NCBI RefSeq assembly: GCF_030160455.1
Contig: NZ_BSOJ01000012.1
Span: 62,001-126,000, forward strand
Reading direction: 5' to 3'
Length of the DNA stretch: 64,000 nt
Source of the DNA: Limnobacter litoralis
GTDB lineage: Bacteria > Pseudomonadota > Gammaproteobacteria > Burkholderiales > Burkholderiaceae_B
This document shows positions 37,516 through 46,263 of the stretch, piece by piece. Numbering within the stretch: the stretch's first letter is position 1; each line of letters begins with the position of its first letter. Under the pieces are notes generated by a model. It was not told the origin of the DNA. It ran no database searches and was given only the letters and a program-made list of their open reading frames with translations. The position numbers and the translations under genes were made by a program.

Positions 37516-38100
37516 GCTCTCTTTGCCTGCAATCAGGTTGGCAATATTTTGCCGGTGGCGGTAAATCAGCAATGCTGACATCACGGTGATGGCGGCGGTT
37601 TCCGGTTGAATGCCAAACAGCAGCGCATCGTAAAACACGGCGAACACCGCGGAAATGAGTGCAGCCAATGAGGAGTACCTGAAGAAGTAGGCAATAATCA
37701 GCCAGGTTGCTGCCGTGGCCAGCCCGAGCACCCAATTCAGGGCGAGCAAAACGCCCAGCGCAGTCGCCACGCCTTTGCCGCCTTCAAACTTGAAGAAAAT
37801 CGGGTAAAGATGACCGATGAATGCCGCAAGGCCAATGAATGCAATGTCACCTTGGCTGTAGTTCAGCGCGTCCTGGAAGTGATAGGCGATGGCCACTGCA
37901 ACTGTGCCTTTGATGGCGTCACCGAGCAGGGTCAGGATGGCCGCCTTTTTGTTGCCGCTGCGAAGCACATTGGTAGCCCCTGGGTTTTTTGAACCGTAGG
38001 TTCGGGGGTCTGCCAAACCTGAAAATCTTGAAACGATGACGGCGAAGGAAATGGAACCGAGCAGGTATGCCACTACGAGGCCAGCAATCAGATTCAGCAC
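37492..38100 (-). CDS. plsY: Acyl-phosphate:glycerol-3-phosphate acyltransferase PlsY
   Basis: A 202-residue inner-membrane enzyme that makes lysophosphatidic acid from acyl phosphate and glycerol 3-phosphate. Conserved loops are visible: [32 protein letters not shown] (residues about 19-50, first motif with SxNPGATN), then [18 protein letters not shown] (second motif) and the C-terminal [16 protein letters not shown] (third motif). Five or so membrane helices. The stop codon lies inside the terminator hairpin at 37484-37515. Confidence 0.96.
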   Translation of the reverse strand: MLNLIAGLVVAYLLGSISFAVIVSRFSGLADPRTYGSKNPGATNVLRSGNKKAAILTLLGDAIKGTVAVAIAYHFQDALNYSQGDIAFIGLAAFIGHLYPIFFKFEGGKGVATALGVLLALNWVLGLATAATWLIIAYFFRYSSLAALISAVFAVFYDALLFGIQPETAAITVMSALLIYRHRQNIANLIAGKESKIGQKKS

Positions 38101-38145
38101 AGGCAGTCCTTTTTGAGGTGGTTGTAATTGCCCGATTGTAGCGAT

Positions 38146-39039
38146 TTAACGCGCCCTTGGGTGGCTGCTTTGCAGAATGCTGCGCAAGTGTTCCTTGGCC
38201 ACGTGCGTGTAGATTTGGGTGGTGCCGATGTCCGCATGACCCAAAAGCAACTGCACCACGCGCAGGTCTGCACCGTGGTTCACCAGATGGGTTGCGAAAG
38301 CATGTCTTAGTACGTGCGGACTAATCGGGCTATTAATGCCTGCCCTCAGTGCATACTGTTTAATCAGCTTCCAAAAGCTTTGTCGAGTCATTGCGCCGCC
38401 TCGGCGCGTCACAAACATGCTCTCGCTTAACTGACCGCTCAAGATTTGAGGTCTGGCCTGCGCCAGGTAATAAGTGATTGCCAATCGCGCAGGCTCGCCC
38501 ATGGGGATGAGCCGCTCTTTGTTGCCCTTCCCGGTGACCAATATTGAGTCTGCCTGTAGGTCTACGGCGCGCAACGGCAGGTTGACCAGCTCAGAAACAC
38601 GTAGACCACAGGCATAGAGCAATTCCAGCATGGCCAAGTCTCTGGCTCCTTCAGGAACACTTGGGTCTGGGGCATTCAGTAAATCGTTGACCTGTTCTTC
38701 TGTCAGTGTTTTTGGCAAGCGTAAGCCCTGCTTTGCGCTGTGCAATTGGGCGGTGGGATCGCTGTCCGTCAGCTTTTCGCGAAGGGCCCACACATAGAAA
38801 CGCTTGATCGCGCTCAGTTTTCGGTTCAGGCTGGCTGGCTTTAATGCTTCCAGGCTTTGCACATAGCCGTTCAAATTGTCGCGGCTTAGTCCGAATGGAT
38901 CTGGGTTCGGACCTTGGTACGCTTCTAGCCAGTGTGCGAATTGTTCAAGGTCAGCCCGATAGGCAGACAAGGTGTTGTCTGCAAGCCCTTCCTCAAGCCA
39001 AAGCTGGTTGCAAAATTCATCAATCAGTTTGTGTATCAT
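38146..39039 (-). CDS. xerD: Site-specific tyrosine recombinase XerD
   Basis: A 297-residue tyrosine recombinase resolving chromosome dimers at dif together with XerC. It has an N-terminal SAM-like DNA-binding domain and a C-terminal catalytic domain. All six catalytic residues are in place: Arg147 (ACGLRVSEL), Lys171 (TGKGNKER), His242 and Arg245 (HVLRHAFATHL), His268 (LLGHADIGTT) and Tyr277 (TQIYTHV). Length matches E. coli XerD (298). ATG 39039 is chosen; the longer frame to 39090 would run through the divergent pdxH start. Confidence 0.95.
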   Translation of the reverse strand: MIHKLIDEFCNQLWLEEGLADNTLSAYRADLEQFAHWLEAYQGPNPDPFGLSRDNLNGYVQSLEALKPASLNRKLSAIKRFYVWALREKLTDSDPTAQLHSAKQGLRLPKTLTEEQVNDLLNAPDPSVPEGARDLAMLELLYACGLRVSELVNLPLRAVDLQADSILVTGKGNKERLIPMGEPARLAITYYLAQARPQILSGQLSESMFVTRRGGAMTRQSFWKLIKQYALRAGINSPISPHVLRHAFATHLVNHGADLRVVQLLLGHADIGTTQIYTHVAKEHLRSILQSSHPRAR

Positions 39040-39083
39040 GAAGGCTTCGAGCAGTTGCGGGCTTGTGGCCCTGGAGCAGTGGT

Positions 39084-39716
39084 ATGTCAATCGCAGATTT
39101 ACGCAAAGATTACACCCAAGCCAGTTTGGATGAGTCAGACGCTTTGTCCAATCCGTTTGATTTTTTCAAAGTGTGGTTTGATCAGGCTTTACAGGCTGAT
39201 TTGCCAGAGCCCAATGCCATGACACTGGCCACAGTGAACGCAACTGGCCGACCTGCTGCGCGCATCGTGTTGATCAAAGGGTTTGACGAACGTGGCTTTG
39301 TGTTTTTTACAAATTATGAGAGTCGCAAAGGGCGTGAGCTAAATGCAAACCCGCATGCTGCCTTGCTGTTTCACTGGACTGAACTTGAGAGGCAGGTTCG
39401 CATTGAGGGGCTTGTGGAGAAGATATCCGCAGAAGAGTCTGACGCCTATTATCACTCACGGCCAATCGGTAGCCGGTTTGGTGCCTGGGCTTCTCCCCAA
39501 AGCCAGGTAATCTCCACGCGCGACGAACTTGATCAACGACTTGCCGAAATCAAGCGTCAGTATCCCGAGGGACCTCAGCGTCCACCTTTTTGGGGTGGGT
39601 ATCGCCTGAGGCCCGACTATTTTGAGTTCTGGCAGGGTCGACCCTCCCGTCTTCACGACCGGTTGAGTTATTCGCAAGACGAACAAGGCTGGACCCTGAG
39701 TCGTCTTGCACCTTAG
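39084..39716 (+). CDS. pdxH: Pyridoxamine 5'-phosphate oxidase
   Basis: A 210-residue FMN-dependent oxidase producing pyridoxal 5'-phosphate. Family blocks: [10 protein letters not shown] at the N-terminus, [42 protein letters not shown] (residues about 47-88) for FMN and substrate, and [24 protein letters not shown] near the C-terminus with the Arg-x-His pair. ATG 39084 has GGAG eight bases upstream; an ATG at 39063 lies in divergent xerD upstream sequence and adds residues atypical for the family. Confidence 0.96.
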   Translation: MSIADLRKDYTQASLDESDALSNPFDFFKVWFDQALQADLPEPNAMTLATVNATGRPAARIVLIKGFDERGFVFFTNYESRKGRELNANPHAALLFHWTELERQVRIEGLVEKISAEESDAYYHSRPIGSRFGAWASPQSQVISTRDELDQRLAEIKRQYPEGPQRPPFWGGYRLRPDYFEFWQGRPSRLHDRLSYSQDEQGWTLSRLAP

Positions 39717-40327
39717 GTTGATCTAAGATTTCTGAGTTGGCTTGTTAAATTGTCGGTCATTCCGACCAGATCCCCAAGCATTTGGGTCAGTTGCGCGTTT
39801 GCTGCTGGATCTGTGGCGGTTCTCCCGCTTCGACGAAGTTCGCCGATTCGATCCAGATGAGCGTTGGCATGGACAGCCGTATTCAATGCCTGAGCGGTGT
39901 CGGGGTGTCTATATGTTGCCGCTATAGAGGTAGGTTGTGGATTGCCAGACCCCTGTACCAATCGCTGCAGATCTGCGATTTCTGCCATGACGTCGTTAAG
40001 TTGACCAAATGCTCCAGCCAATTCGGCCATTCGGTTATTTGCGGGCGTTGGCGCTGGATCTGCGGTCAGGCCTGTGCGTTGAACGATTCCAAGTGCGTTT
40101 CGCAGACTCTGACTGAGTAGATTTGCATCTACATCGATTCTGCAAATAGGACAGCGAAATTGATTTCCTGCAACTGGTTGAATGAGCCGTAATGCGCATT
40201 CTCGGCATATTTTATGGTAGTCGGAATCGCGTCCGCTGGGATTGTGAAGAACTTCCGCCCCACCTTGAGATGAATAATTGTTGTAGCAGACTGGACACTC
40301 GCGACTGGCATTGCTTTCTGCTTGCAT
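39713..40327 (-). CDS. RING-finger domain protein; candidate ubiquitin-ligase-like effector
   Basis: A 204-residue protein with no signal peptide. Residues 11-62 fit a RING finger: Cys11-x2-Cys14, Asp36-x-His38, Cys41-x2-Cys44, Cys59-x2-Cys62. This is the cross-brace spacing of eukaryotic RING E3 ligases, with Asp in place of the third Cys. CPVC and CPIC carry the Pro that is typical next to the E2-binding surface. The rest (residues 80-204) is helical, with [16 protein letters not shown] suggesting a coiled coil. Start ATG 40327 has AGGAG at good spacing, and an hrp-box-like promoter lies at 40355-40382. Free-living bacteria rarely need a RING domain, so export into a eukaryotic cell is the natural inference. 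Confidence 0.7.
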   Translation of the reverse strand: MQAESNASRECPVCYNNYSSQGGAEVLHNPSGRDSDYHKICRECALRLIQPVAGNQFRCPICRIDVDANLLSQSLRNALGIVQRTGLTADPAPTPANNRMAELAGAFGQLNDVMAEIADLQRLVQGSGNPQPTSIAATYRHPDTAQALNTAVHANAHLDRIGELRRSGRTATDPAANAQLTQMLGDLVGMTDNLTSQLRNLRST

Positions 40328-40354
40328 GTTGACTCCTATCTCGATTGAAAGCAC

Positions 40355-40382
40355 TTCGTAGCCGACTGCGACTCAAAGTTCC
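40355..40382 (-). promoter_or_regulatory. HrpL-like ECF promoter of the RING protein gene
   Basis: Minus strand GGAACT (40382-40377, extended GGGAACT), a 15-base spacer and CTACGAA (40361-40355), one mismatch to CCACNNA. The start codon at 40327 is about 20 bases beyond the expected transcription start. Confidence 0.55.
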
Positions 40383-40469
40383 CTCGTCACTTTGAAAAAA
40401 TGTTTAAAGCAGACGGTCTTGATGTGTCATCATTTTTCACCGTTCCTTATTAACGACGTCTCCTGAACA

Positions 40470-41093
40470 ATGCCCAGAAAGTTATCGGATCCACAAAGAA
40501 GCACACCCTTGAGAGTGCTGTTGATCGACGAAGAGCCCGGCCGCGCCGCCATTCTGGAACGCGCCTTGCTAGACATTGGGCACGAAATAGTGGGCAAGTT
40601 GAATTCCACCCACAAACTTGCTGAGCACGTGGCTGCTTTTGCGCCTGATGTAGTGATTGTTGACATTGACTCTCCGGATCGGGATTGTCTGGAGAATATG
40701 GCCGTGTTGTCTCGCGACAACCCGAAGCCCGTCATTCTTTTTTCGGATGAAGACAGTGAGACCAGCATTACCCAGGCCATCAAGGCGGGGGTCAGCGCTT
40801 ACGTGGCCGACGGAATGGCACCGGAAAGGATCAAGCCGATCATTCAGGTGGCGGTGGCCCGGTTTCGGGAATTCCAGGCTTTGCGCACTGAATTGCAAAA
40901 GACGCGTGACCAGTTGGCTGACCGCAAACTGATCGACAAGGCAAAAGGTTTATTGATGAAGCACCGAAGTTTTAACGAAGAGCAGGCTTACCACGCCATG
41001 CGCAAACTGGCCATGGAACGCAACCAGCGGCTGGTGGACACCGCACGCAATGTGATCGAGGTGTTCAACATGCTGGATGGAGGTGGAGTGTGA
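40470..41093 (+). CDS. nasT: ANTAR-domain response regulator (NasT)
   Basis: A 207-residue transcription antiterminator. An N-terminal receiver-like domain (VLLIDEEPGRAAIL; VVIVDIDSPDRDCLENM with candidate Asp65/67) is followed by a linker helix and a C-terminal ANTAR domain (residues about 133-195: ADRKLIDKAKGLLMKHRSFNEEQAYHAMRKLAME by parts). ANTAR proteins bind paired hexaloop RNA hairpins and prevent termination. Two leaders with such hairpins are in this window, before nrtA and nirB. nasS follows with a GTGA overlap, so the sensor and regulator are made together. Confidence 0.93.
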   Translation: MPRKLSDPQRSTPLRVLLIDEEPGRAAILERALLDIGHEIVGKLNSTHKLAEHVAAFAPDVVIVDIDSPDRDCLENMAVLSRDNPKPVILFSDEDSETSITQAIKAGVSAYVADGMAPERIKPIIQVAVARFREFQALRTELQKTRDQLADRKLIDKAKGLLMKHRSFNEEQAYHAMRKLAMERNQRLVDTARNVIEVFNMLDGGGV

Positions 41094-42088
41094 GCCGCTT
41101 TTTGATGAACGTGGGGGTGTTGGCGCTGACCGATTCGGCCCCCTTGGTGGCTGCGCAGCGTCTGGAGTTTTTTCACAAGGCCGGGCTGGATGTTCACCTG
41201 CTCAGGCAAACTTCCTGGGCAACCCTGCGTGACAAACTGATTGTGGGTGAATTGCAGGTGGCGCAAATGTTGTCCCCCATGCCGATTGCCATTCAGGCGG
41301 GTTTTGGTGGATGCAGTAAGCGATTGATGAAGGCACCGCTGGTTCTGAATCGAGGCGGCAACGGGATCACGGTGTCAACTCACTTAAAGTCGATTCTGGA
41401 CAGTTTGGGCCCAGGCGAAACCCTGGGCGGGAGGGTGCGTGCTCTGCGATTGAGTGGTGAAATGCCTGAAGGCTTGACCCTCGGTACGGTGTTTCCATTT
41501 TCGATGCACACCTTGTTGCTTCGGAGGTGGATGCGCAGCCATGACCTCGATCCTGAGGTGGATGTTCGGTTGCGGGTGGTGCCACCTGTGCGCACGGTGG
41601 AAGCCCTACAGAGCGGCTTGATTGACGGTTTTTGCGTGGGTGAGCCTTACAACTCCATGGCTGAAGAGCAAGGTATTGGTGCGATGGTGTCCAGTTCACT
41701 GGCGCTGTGGCCCAATGCCCCTGAAAAAATTGTGGGTTGCACTGCGGATTGGGCGTTGTTGAATCACGCGCCTTTGCAGGCCTTCTGCGGGGCGGTCAAG
41801 CAGGCTTGCCATTGGCTTGAACAGGACGACGACAATCGCCGTCGGGCCGCTGTTTGGCTTTCAGAGGCGGATTACGTGAATGTACCTTCCACTTTGATTG
41901 AGCGTGCGCTACTGGCCACAGTCAATGGTCAACCCTTTGTTCGGTTTGACGGTGGGGTCTTGAGTTCAGCGCCAGAGGATCAGCTTGATCCTTTGATTGT
42001 GGAGACGTTTGCCATTCGTGGCGATGACTCTGCGCTGGCGGACGACCTGCACGCAGCCCGCAAGATTTTTTACAACGCGCCCGAATAA
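41090..42088 (+). CDS. nasS: Nitrate/nitrite sensor protein NasS (NrtA-like, cytoplasmic)
   Basis: A 332-residue periplasmic-binding-fold protein of the NrtA/CmpA type but without a signal peptide. The start is MSRFLMNVGVLALTDSAPL at GTG 41090, overlapping nasT. Blocks shared with NrtA: NGITVSTHLK (ligand region), GTVFPFSMHTLLLRRWM, and GLIDGFCVGEPYNSMA. The absence of a secretion signal and coupling to nasT identify it as NasS, which holds NasT inactive until nitrate or nitrite binds. Shorter than NrtA (454 here). Confidence 0.92.
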   Translation: MSRFLMNVGVLALTDSAPLVAAQRLEFFHKAGLDVHLLRQTSWATLRDKLIVGELQVAQMLSPMPIAIQAGFGGCSKRLMKAPLVLNRGGNGITVSTHLKSILDSLGPGETLGGRVRALRLSGEMPEGLTLGTVFPFSMHTLLLRRWMRSHDLDPEVDVRLRVVPPVRTVEALQSGLIDGFCVGEPYNSMAEEQGIGAMVSSSLALWPNAPEKIVGCTADWALLNHAPLQAFCGAVKQACHWLEQDDDNRRRAAVWLSEADYVNVPSTLIERALLATVNGQPFVRFDGGVLSSAPEDQLDPLIVETFAIRGDDSALADDLHAARKIFYNAPE

Positions 42089-42110
42089 GGCAGCACCGGC
42101 ATTGTGCACT

Positions 42111-42125
42111 GCGCAATAAAAGTGC
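42111..42125 (+). promoter_or_regulatory. NtrC-like binding site upstream of nrtA
   Basis: GCGC-N7-GTGC, one base away from the NtrC core GCAC-N7-GTGC. It lies 41 bases upstream of the sigma-54 promoter at 42167. A further GTGCAC lies at 42104-42109. Plausible enhancer, not proven. Confidence 0.4.
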
Positions 42126-42166
42126 GCTTTTCGCCCTGTTTTGGCGTTGTTTACCCCTATTTTAAC

Positions 42167-42182
42167 TGGCATGGTTTCTGCT
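42167..42182 (+). promoter_or_regulatory. Sigma-54 (RpoN) promoter of nrtABC
   Basis: TGGCATG-GTTT-CTGCT. The -24 GG (42168-42169) and -12 GC (42180-42181) are separated by exactly ten bases, as in the consensus TGGCACG-N4-TTGCW. Two positions differ from consensus. It is followed by a 110-base leader with ANTAR hairpins. Confidence 0.6.
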
Positions 42183-42195
42183 AGATAACCAATGG

Positions 42196-42236
42196 CGGGC
42201 CAATGAGGGTCCGAATTGAATCGAGCAACGGCGCTC
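42196..42236 (+). promoter_or_regulatory. ANTAR (NasT) RNA recognition hairpin pair in the nrtA leader
   Basis: Hairpin 1: CGGGCC-AATGAG-GGTCCG (42196-42213), a 6-bp stem with one G-U pair. Hairpin 2: GAGC-AACGGC-GCTC (42223-42236), a 4-bp stem. Both loops have six bases with A at position 1 and G at position 4, the signature of ANTAR targets (as for NasR and EutV). The linker is nine bases. The loop and 3' arm of hairpin 2 are also the 5' arm of the terminator at 42227-42286, so the two structures exclude each other. Confidence 0.75.
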
Positions 42237-42286
42237 ACAGTTCACTGGTCTTTCAGGCTGGGTGGGTTGTGGGTGCCGTTTTATTT
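42227..42286 (+). terminator. Conditional terminator in the nrtA leader
   Basis: AACGGCGCTCAC (42227-42238) pairs with GTGGGTGCCGTT (42269-42280) over 12 bp with two G-U pairs. TTTTATTT follows (42279-42286). The 30-base loop is long. NasT binding to the hairpin pair would sequester the 5' arm and let transcription reach nrtA. Confidence 0.65.
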
Positions 42287-42297
42287 GGGAGAAATCC

Positions 42298-43662
42298 ATG
42301 TTTGTGAAAAAATTGGCAGGCGCATTGGCCTGTTCAGCAGCGTTGGTGGTAGCAAGCCATGCCATGGCGGCAGTGGGTAAACCTGAAAAGGAAGAGCTGA
42401 AGCTGGGCTTTATCAAATTGACAGACATGGCCCCTTTGGCGATCGCCTATGAAAAGGGGTATTTCGAAGATGAAGGCCTGTACGTCACGCTGGAAGCGCA
42501 GGCGAACTGGAAGGTTTTGCTGGACGGCGTGATCACCGGGCAACTGGACGGTGCGCACATGCTGGCCGGGCAACCGCTGGCCGCCACCATTGGCTTTGGC
42601 ACCAAGGCCAACATCATCACCCCTTTTTCCATGGACTTAAACGGCAACGGCATTACCGTTTCCAATGAAGTCTGGAAGGAAATGCTGCCTTTCATTCCGA
42701 AGGGCAAAGATGGCAAACCGGTCCACCCCATCAAAGCGGATGTCTTGAAAAAAGTGGTGGATCAGTTCAAAGCCCAGGGCAAGCCTTTCAAGATGGGCAT
42801 GGTATTTCCCGTCTCGACGCACAACTATGAATTGCGCTACTGGCTGGCCGCCGGCGGAATCAACCCGGGTTATTACGCACCTCAGAAGGGCGACACATCG
42901 GGCACCATCAAGGCCGATGCCCTGTTGAGCGTAACCCCGCCGCCACAAATGCCAGCGACGCTGGAGGCTGGCACCATCAATGGATACTGCGTGGGTGAGC
43001 CCTGGAACCAGCAGGCGGTGTTCAAAGGCATTGGCGTGCCGGTCATCACGGACTATGAAATCTGGAAGAACAACCCAGAAAAGGTGTTTGGCATCACTGC
43101 CGAGTTCGCCAAAAAATACCCCAACACCACGGTTCATTTGGTGAAAGCGCTGATTCGCGCAGCCATGTGGCTGGATGCCAACCATGACGCCAATCGACCA
43201 GAGGCTGTCAAGATTCTGTCCAAGTCGCAATACGTGGGCGCTGATGCCAAAGTGATTGCCAATTCGATGACGGGCACCTTTGAGTACGAAAAAGGCGACA
43301 CGCGCAGCGTGCCCGATTTCAACGTCTTTTTCCGCTACAACGCCACCTATCCGTATTATTCAGACGCCATTTGGTACCTGACCCAGATGCGACGCTGGGG
43401 GCAAATCCCCGAGAAAAAGGCGGACAAATGGTACATCGACACAGCCAAGCAGGTCTACAGACCCGACATCTATTCGGTGGCGGCCAAAGAGCTGATTGCC
43501 GAGGGCAAAGCCAAGGCCAGTGACTTTCCGGATTTTGCGAAAGAGAGCGGATTCAAGCCTCCTCAAAAGGAGTTCATCGATGGCGTGACTTACGACGGTC
43601 ACACCCCCAACGCGTACATCGACAAATTCAAGATCGGGCTGAAAGAAACCCAGCAGCCTTGA
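42298..43662 (+). CDS. nrtA: Nitrate ABC transporter, substrate-binding protein
   Basis: A 454-residue NrtA-type binding protein. A Sec signal peptide (about residues 1-25, [20 protein letters not shown], cleavage near AMA-A) precedes the mature domain with [52 protein letters not shown] and [18 protein letters not shown]. These are the nitrate/bicarbonate-binding family blocks. ATG 42298 follows GGGAGAAATCC. It is the first gene of nrtABC, and its leader shows sigma-54, NtrC-like and ANTAR control. It resembles NasS upstream, and both probably derive from one ancestor. Confidence 0.95.
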   Translation: MFVKKLAGALACSAALVVASHAMAAVGKPEKEELKLGFIKLTDMAPLAIAYEKGYFEDEGLYVTLEAQANWKVLLDGVITGQLDGAHMLAGQPLAATIGFGTKANIITPFSMDLNGNGITVSNEVWKEMLPFIPKGKDGKPVHPIKADVLKKVVDQFKAQGKPFKMGMVFPVSTHNYELRYWLAAGGINPGYYAPQKGDTSGTIKADALLSVTPPPQMPATLEAGTINGYCVGEPWNQQAVFKGIGVPVITDYEIWKNNPEKVFGITAEFAKKYPNTTVHLVKALIRAAMWLDANHDANRPEAVKILSKSQYVGADAKVIANSMTGTFEYEKGDTRSVPDFNVFFRYNATYPYYSDAIWYLTQMRRWGQIPEKKADKWYIDTAKQVYRPDIYSVAAKELIAEGKAKASDFPDFAKESGFKPPQKEFIDGVTYDGHTPNAYIDKFKIGLKETQQP

Positions 43663-43695
43663 GTGAATGTGGACACCCTCCACCGGAGAATCGAG

Positions 43696-44760
43696 ATGGA
43701 CATGAAAGTCAACCAAGCGCATGCATTGGTGTCTGAACTGCCTAAGCTGCCTGAAACAAAAACGGTCAGGCGAACGCCACTGGTGCCTTACCTGGCTCAA
43801 AAGGCCAGTGAATCACCCCGCTTCAGGCAGTCTGTGGATGCCACAATCAAGGCAATCGGACTTCCTTTTTTAGGCATTGTGCTGTTTCTGGCACTGTGGG
43901 CCACGGTGGCTCCACGCATCAACACTTCCCTGGGGCAGTTCCCGGGGCCGATGCAGGTGTATCAACAGGCGCAGCGCTTGATGGACGAGCATTTTGCAGA
44001 GCGGGCCAAAGCGGCTGCCTTTTATGAACGGCAGGTGCAGCGCAACGCAGAGCGTTTGGCGCAAGATCCGAATTACGATGCCAAAATTCGACCCTACACA
44101 GGCAAGTCGACATTCATCGACCAGATCGGAACCAGCCTTTACACGGTTTTAACCGGATTCCTGTTGGCCAGCCTGATCGCCATTCCTTTGGGCATATTGA
44201 TCGGTCTGAGTGCGGGGGCCTACGCCGCCATGAACCCCCTGATTCAGTTGTTCAAACCTGTTTCGCCGCTGGCCTGGTTACCGCTGGTCACGATGGTGGT
44301 CAGTGCGGTGTATGTCAGCAATGACCCGATGTTCGAGAAGTCGTTTGTCAACTCTGCCATCACGGTGTTGTTGTGTTCTCTTTGGCCGACCTTAATCAAC
44401 ACGGCGGTGGGTGTTCAATCGGTCAGCAAAGACCTGCAGAACGTGTCACGCGTCTTGCGTTTGGGTCGATTGACACACATCCGAAGTATTGTGCTGCCCA
44501 GTGCGGTCCCCATGATTTTTACGGGCCTCAGGCTTTCGCTGGGTGTGGCCTGGATGGTGTTGATTGCGGCTGAGATGCTGGCTCAGAACCCAGGTCTTGG
44601 CAAATTTGTTTGGGACGAGTTTCAAAACGGATCGTCCAATTCGCTGGGCCGCATCATGGTGGCGGTGTTGGTGATTGGTTTGATCGGGTTCGTTCTGGAC
44701 CGCGTCATGCTGGCTATTCAGCGTCGCGTGTCCTGGGACAAAACCATGACCGTGCGATAA
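43696..44760 (+). CDS. nrtB: Nitrate ABC transporter, permease
   Basis: A 354-residue inner-membrane permease of the NrtB/SsuC class. The N-terminal extension of about 55 residues is cytoplasmic. A first helix (about 55-73, LPFLGIVLFLALWATVAP) is followed by a charged loop. Then come about five helices, with the EAA-like segment LRLGRLTHIRSIVLPSAVPMIFTGLRLSLGVAWMVLIAAEM for ATPase contact. ATG 43696 is preferred since GGAG lies seven bases upstream; a GTG at 43663 follows the nrtA stop directly but lacks a site. Confidence 0.93.
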   Translation: MDMKVNQAHALVSELPKLPETKTVRRTPLVPYLAQKASESPRFRQSVDATIKAIGLPFLGIVLFLALWATVAPRINTSLGQFPGPMQVYQQAQRLMDEHFAERAKAAAFYERQVQRNAERLAQDPNYDAKIRPYTGKSTFIDQIGTSLYTVLTGFLLASLIAIPLGILIGLSAGAYAAMNPLIQLFKPVSPLAWLPLVTMVVSAVYVSNDPMFEKSFVNSAITVLLCSLWPTLINTAVGVQSVSKDLQNVSRVLRLGRLTHIRSIVLPSAVPMIFTGLRLSLGVAWMVLIAAEMLAQNPGLGKFVWDEFQNGSSNSLGRIMVAVLVIGLIGFVLDRVMLAIQRRVSWDKTMTVR

Positions 44761-44776
44761 GCAAAAGGAGCATTTT

Positions 44777-45580
44777 ATGAGCACCCAGGCACATTTGGAG
44801 TTGAGCAAGGTCAGCATTGAATTTCCCACGCCCACTGGGCGTTTTAAAGCCTTGCAGGATGTTCATCTGAAGATTGACAAGGGCGAGTTTGTGTCTTTGA
44901 TCGGGCATTCCGGGTGTGGCAAATCCACCGTGCTGAACATCGTTGCGGGCCTGTACAAAGCGACCGAAGGTGCGGTGGTGTTGGACGGTCGTGAGGTCAA
45001 TGAACCCGGGCCAGAGCGCGCGGTGGTGTTTCAAAACCACTCGTTGTTGCCCTGGCTGACAGCCTACCAAAACGTGGAGCTGGCGGTAAAAACGGTCTTC
45101 AAGGGTCAGAAGAGCCGGGCTGAAATGAAGGACTGGATTGAACACAATTTGCGCTTGGTTCACATGGAGCACGCCATGCACAAACGCCCCGACGAAATTT
45201 CAGGCGGCATGAAGCAGCGTGTGGGAATTGCCCGAGCCTTGGCCATGGAACCCAAGGTGCTGTTGATGGATGAGCCGTTTGGCGCGCTGGATGCGCTGAC
45301 GCGCGCCCACCTGCAGGATTCCTTAATGGACATTCAGCGCGACTTGAACAACACCGTGATCATGATTACGCACGATGTGGATGAAGCGGTGTTGCTGTCG
45401 GACCGAATCGTCATGATGACCAACGGCCCGGCCGCAACGGTGGGCGAGATTTTGGAGGTCCAATTGCCTCGCCCAAGAAATCGGCTTGAACTGGCCGACG
45501 ACCCCCAGTACAACCATTATCGACACGCTGTGCTCACGTTCTTGTATGAGAAGCAGCGCAAGCAGGTTGAGCTTGCCTGA
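44777..45580 (+). CDS. nrtC: Nitrate ABC transporter, ATP-binding protein
   Basis: A 267-residue ABC ATPase of the NrtD/SsuB/TauB class. Walker A GHSGCGKST is at residues 43-51. The Q-loop is VVFQNHSLLPWLT, the signature is ISGGMKQRVGIARAL, Walker B is VLLMDEPFGALDALTR, and the H-loop is ITHDVDEAVLL. No second binding domain is fused, unlike cyanobacterial NrtC. ATG 44777 has AAAGGAG at good distance. It is the last gene of nrtABC, and its stop abuts the stop of a convergent unknown gene. Confidence 0.95.
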   Translation: MSTQAHLELSKVSIEFPTPTGRFKALQDVHLKIDKGEFVSLIGHSGCGKSTVLNIVAGLYKATEGAVVLDGREVNEPGPERAVVFQNHSLLPWLTAYQNVELAVKTVFKGQKSRAEMKDWIEHNLRLVHMEHAMHKRPDEISGGMKQRVGIARALAMEPKVLLMDEPFGALDALTRAHLQDSLMDIQRDLNNTVIMITHDVDEAVLLSDRIVMMTNGPAATVGEILEVQLPRPRNRLELADDPQYNHYRHAVLTFLYEKQRKQVELA

Positions 45581-46150
45581 TTATTTCACGTCGCGGTGAA
45601 CCCAAGCACCCGGATCTAGAAGGGGCTGTTCCATGCCAAGAAAGTCCTCTTCAGTTTTGTAATAGGTCTTGATGAACCCGTCAGCCCTGACGGTAGTTAC
45701 TTCGCCGGGCTGCAGTGCGTTTTGAAGGCTTTCCAAGGCGTCGGATGATTCACCAAATTCGAGTGCCTTGGTGGCACAGTTCAAGGCGGTGAACATGAAT
45801 GCGTTGCTTTGTCGTCCAATTCGCTGATAAGCAAGTCGGCGATTGGCCTGTTTGTCATGATTCGAGAATTCATCTGACAGTTTTTGCCAGTCTTCCTGTG
45901 TGGCGGTGCCTGCCTCGGCTTTTTGCCAAAGGTTTTTCAAAGCGGTATTTTGAATCTCAAATACATCCACGGGTGCGCCACCCTCGTGGCTGGTTGCATG
46001 GTCCTTTAAAAACAGTTTGGCCATGTCGTGAACAACCACGCAAAGGCTGCTTGGGTTGTTTTGCGAGTAGTTCGCCAGTTTTGCAAAGCGGGCCAGCAAA
46101 GCCCGGTCTACGGCGGGTGGAGGAGTGTCGATAGAATAAAAGTTGCCCAT
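45581..46150 (-). CDS. Unknown soluble 189-aa protein; candidate secreted effector
   Basis: Family not recognised. Hydrophilic, largely helical, no signal peptide or membrane helix. The N-terminus MGNFYSIDTPPPAVDRALL includes a Pro stretch. The middle contains LCVVVHDMAKLFLKDHATSHEGG, and the C-terminus ends with GMEQPLLDPGAWVHRDVK. Start ATG 46150 follows CAGGAAAAC; the frame extends to 46219 but that would enter the promoter at 46189-46216. The exact hrp-box-like promoter and the context next to other such genes suggest an effector, otherwise unsupported. Confidence 0.58.
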   Translation of the reverse strand: MGNFYSIDTPPPAVDRALLARFAKLANYSQNNPSSLCVVVHDMAKLFLKDHATSHEGGAPVDVFEIQNTALKNLWQKAEAGTATQEDWQKLSDEFSNHDKQANRRLAYQRIGRQSNAFMFTALNCATKALEFGESSDALESLQNALQPGEVTTVRADGFIKTYYKTEEDFLGMEQPLLDPGAWVHRDVK

Positions 46151-46188
46151 GGTTCGGTTTTCCTGGAAATCAATTTTGAAAGAACGCT

Positions 46189-46216
46189 TAAGTGGTTTTC
46201 CTTGTTGATTTGTTCC
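46189..46216 (-). promoter_or_regulatory. HrpL-like ECF promoter (exact -10)
   Basis: Minus strand GGAACA (46216-46211, extended GGGAACA), a 15-base spacer and CCACTTA (46195-46189). Exact for GGAAC and CCACNNA. The start codon at 46150 follows at a suitable distance. Confidence 0.55.
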
Positions 46217-46263
46217 CACATGTGTTAAATGTTTCGTGTGCTATGTAATTTCAAGGAGTGTTC

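Noticed and set aside
40379-40412. Hairpin CAAAGT/ACTTTG followed by A-run upstream of nasT as an ANTAR or terminator element
   Set aside because: No T-run on the plus strand, no A1/G4 hexaloop, and it overlaps the RING gene promoter region.
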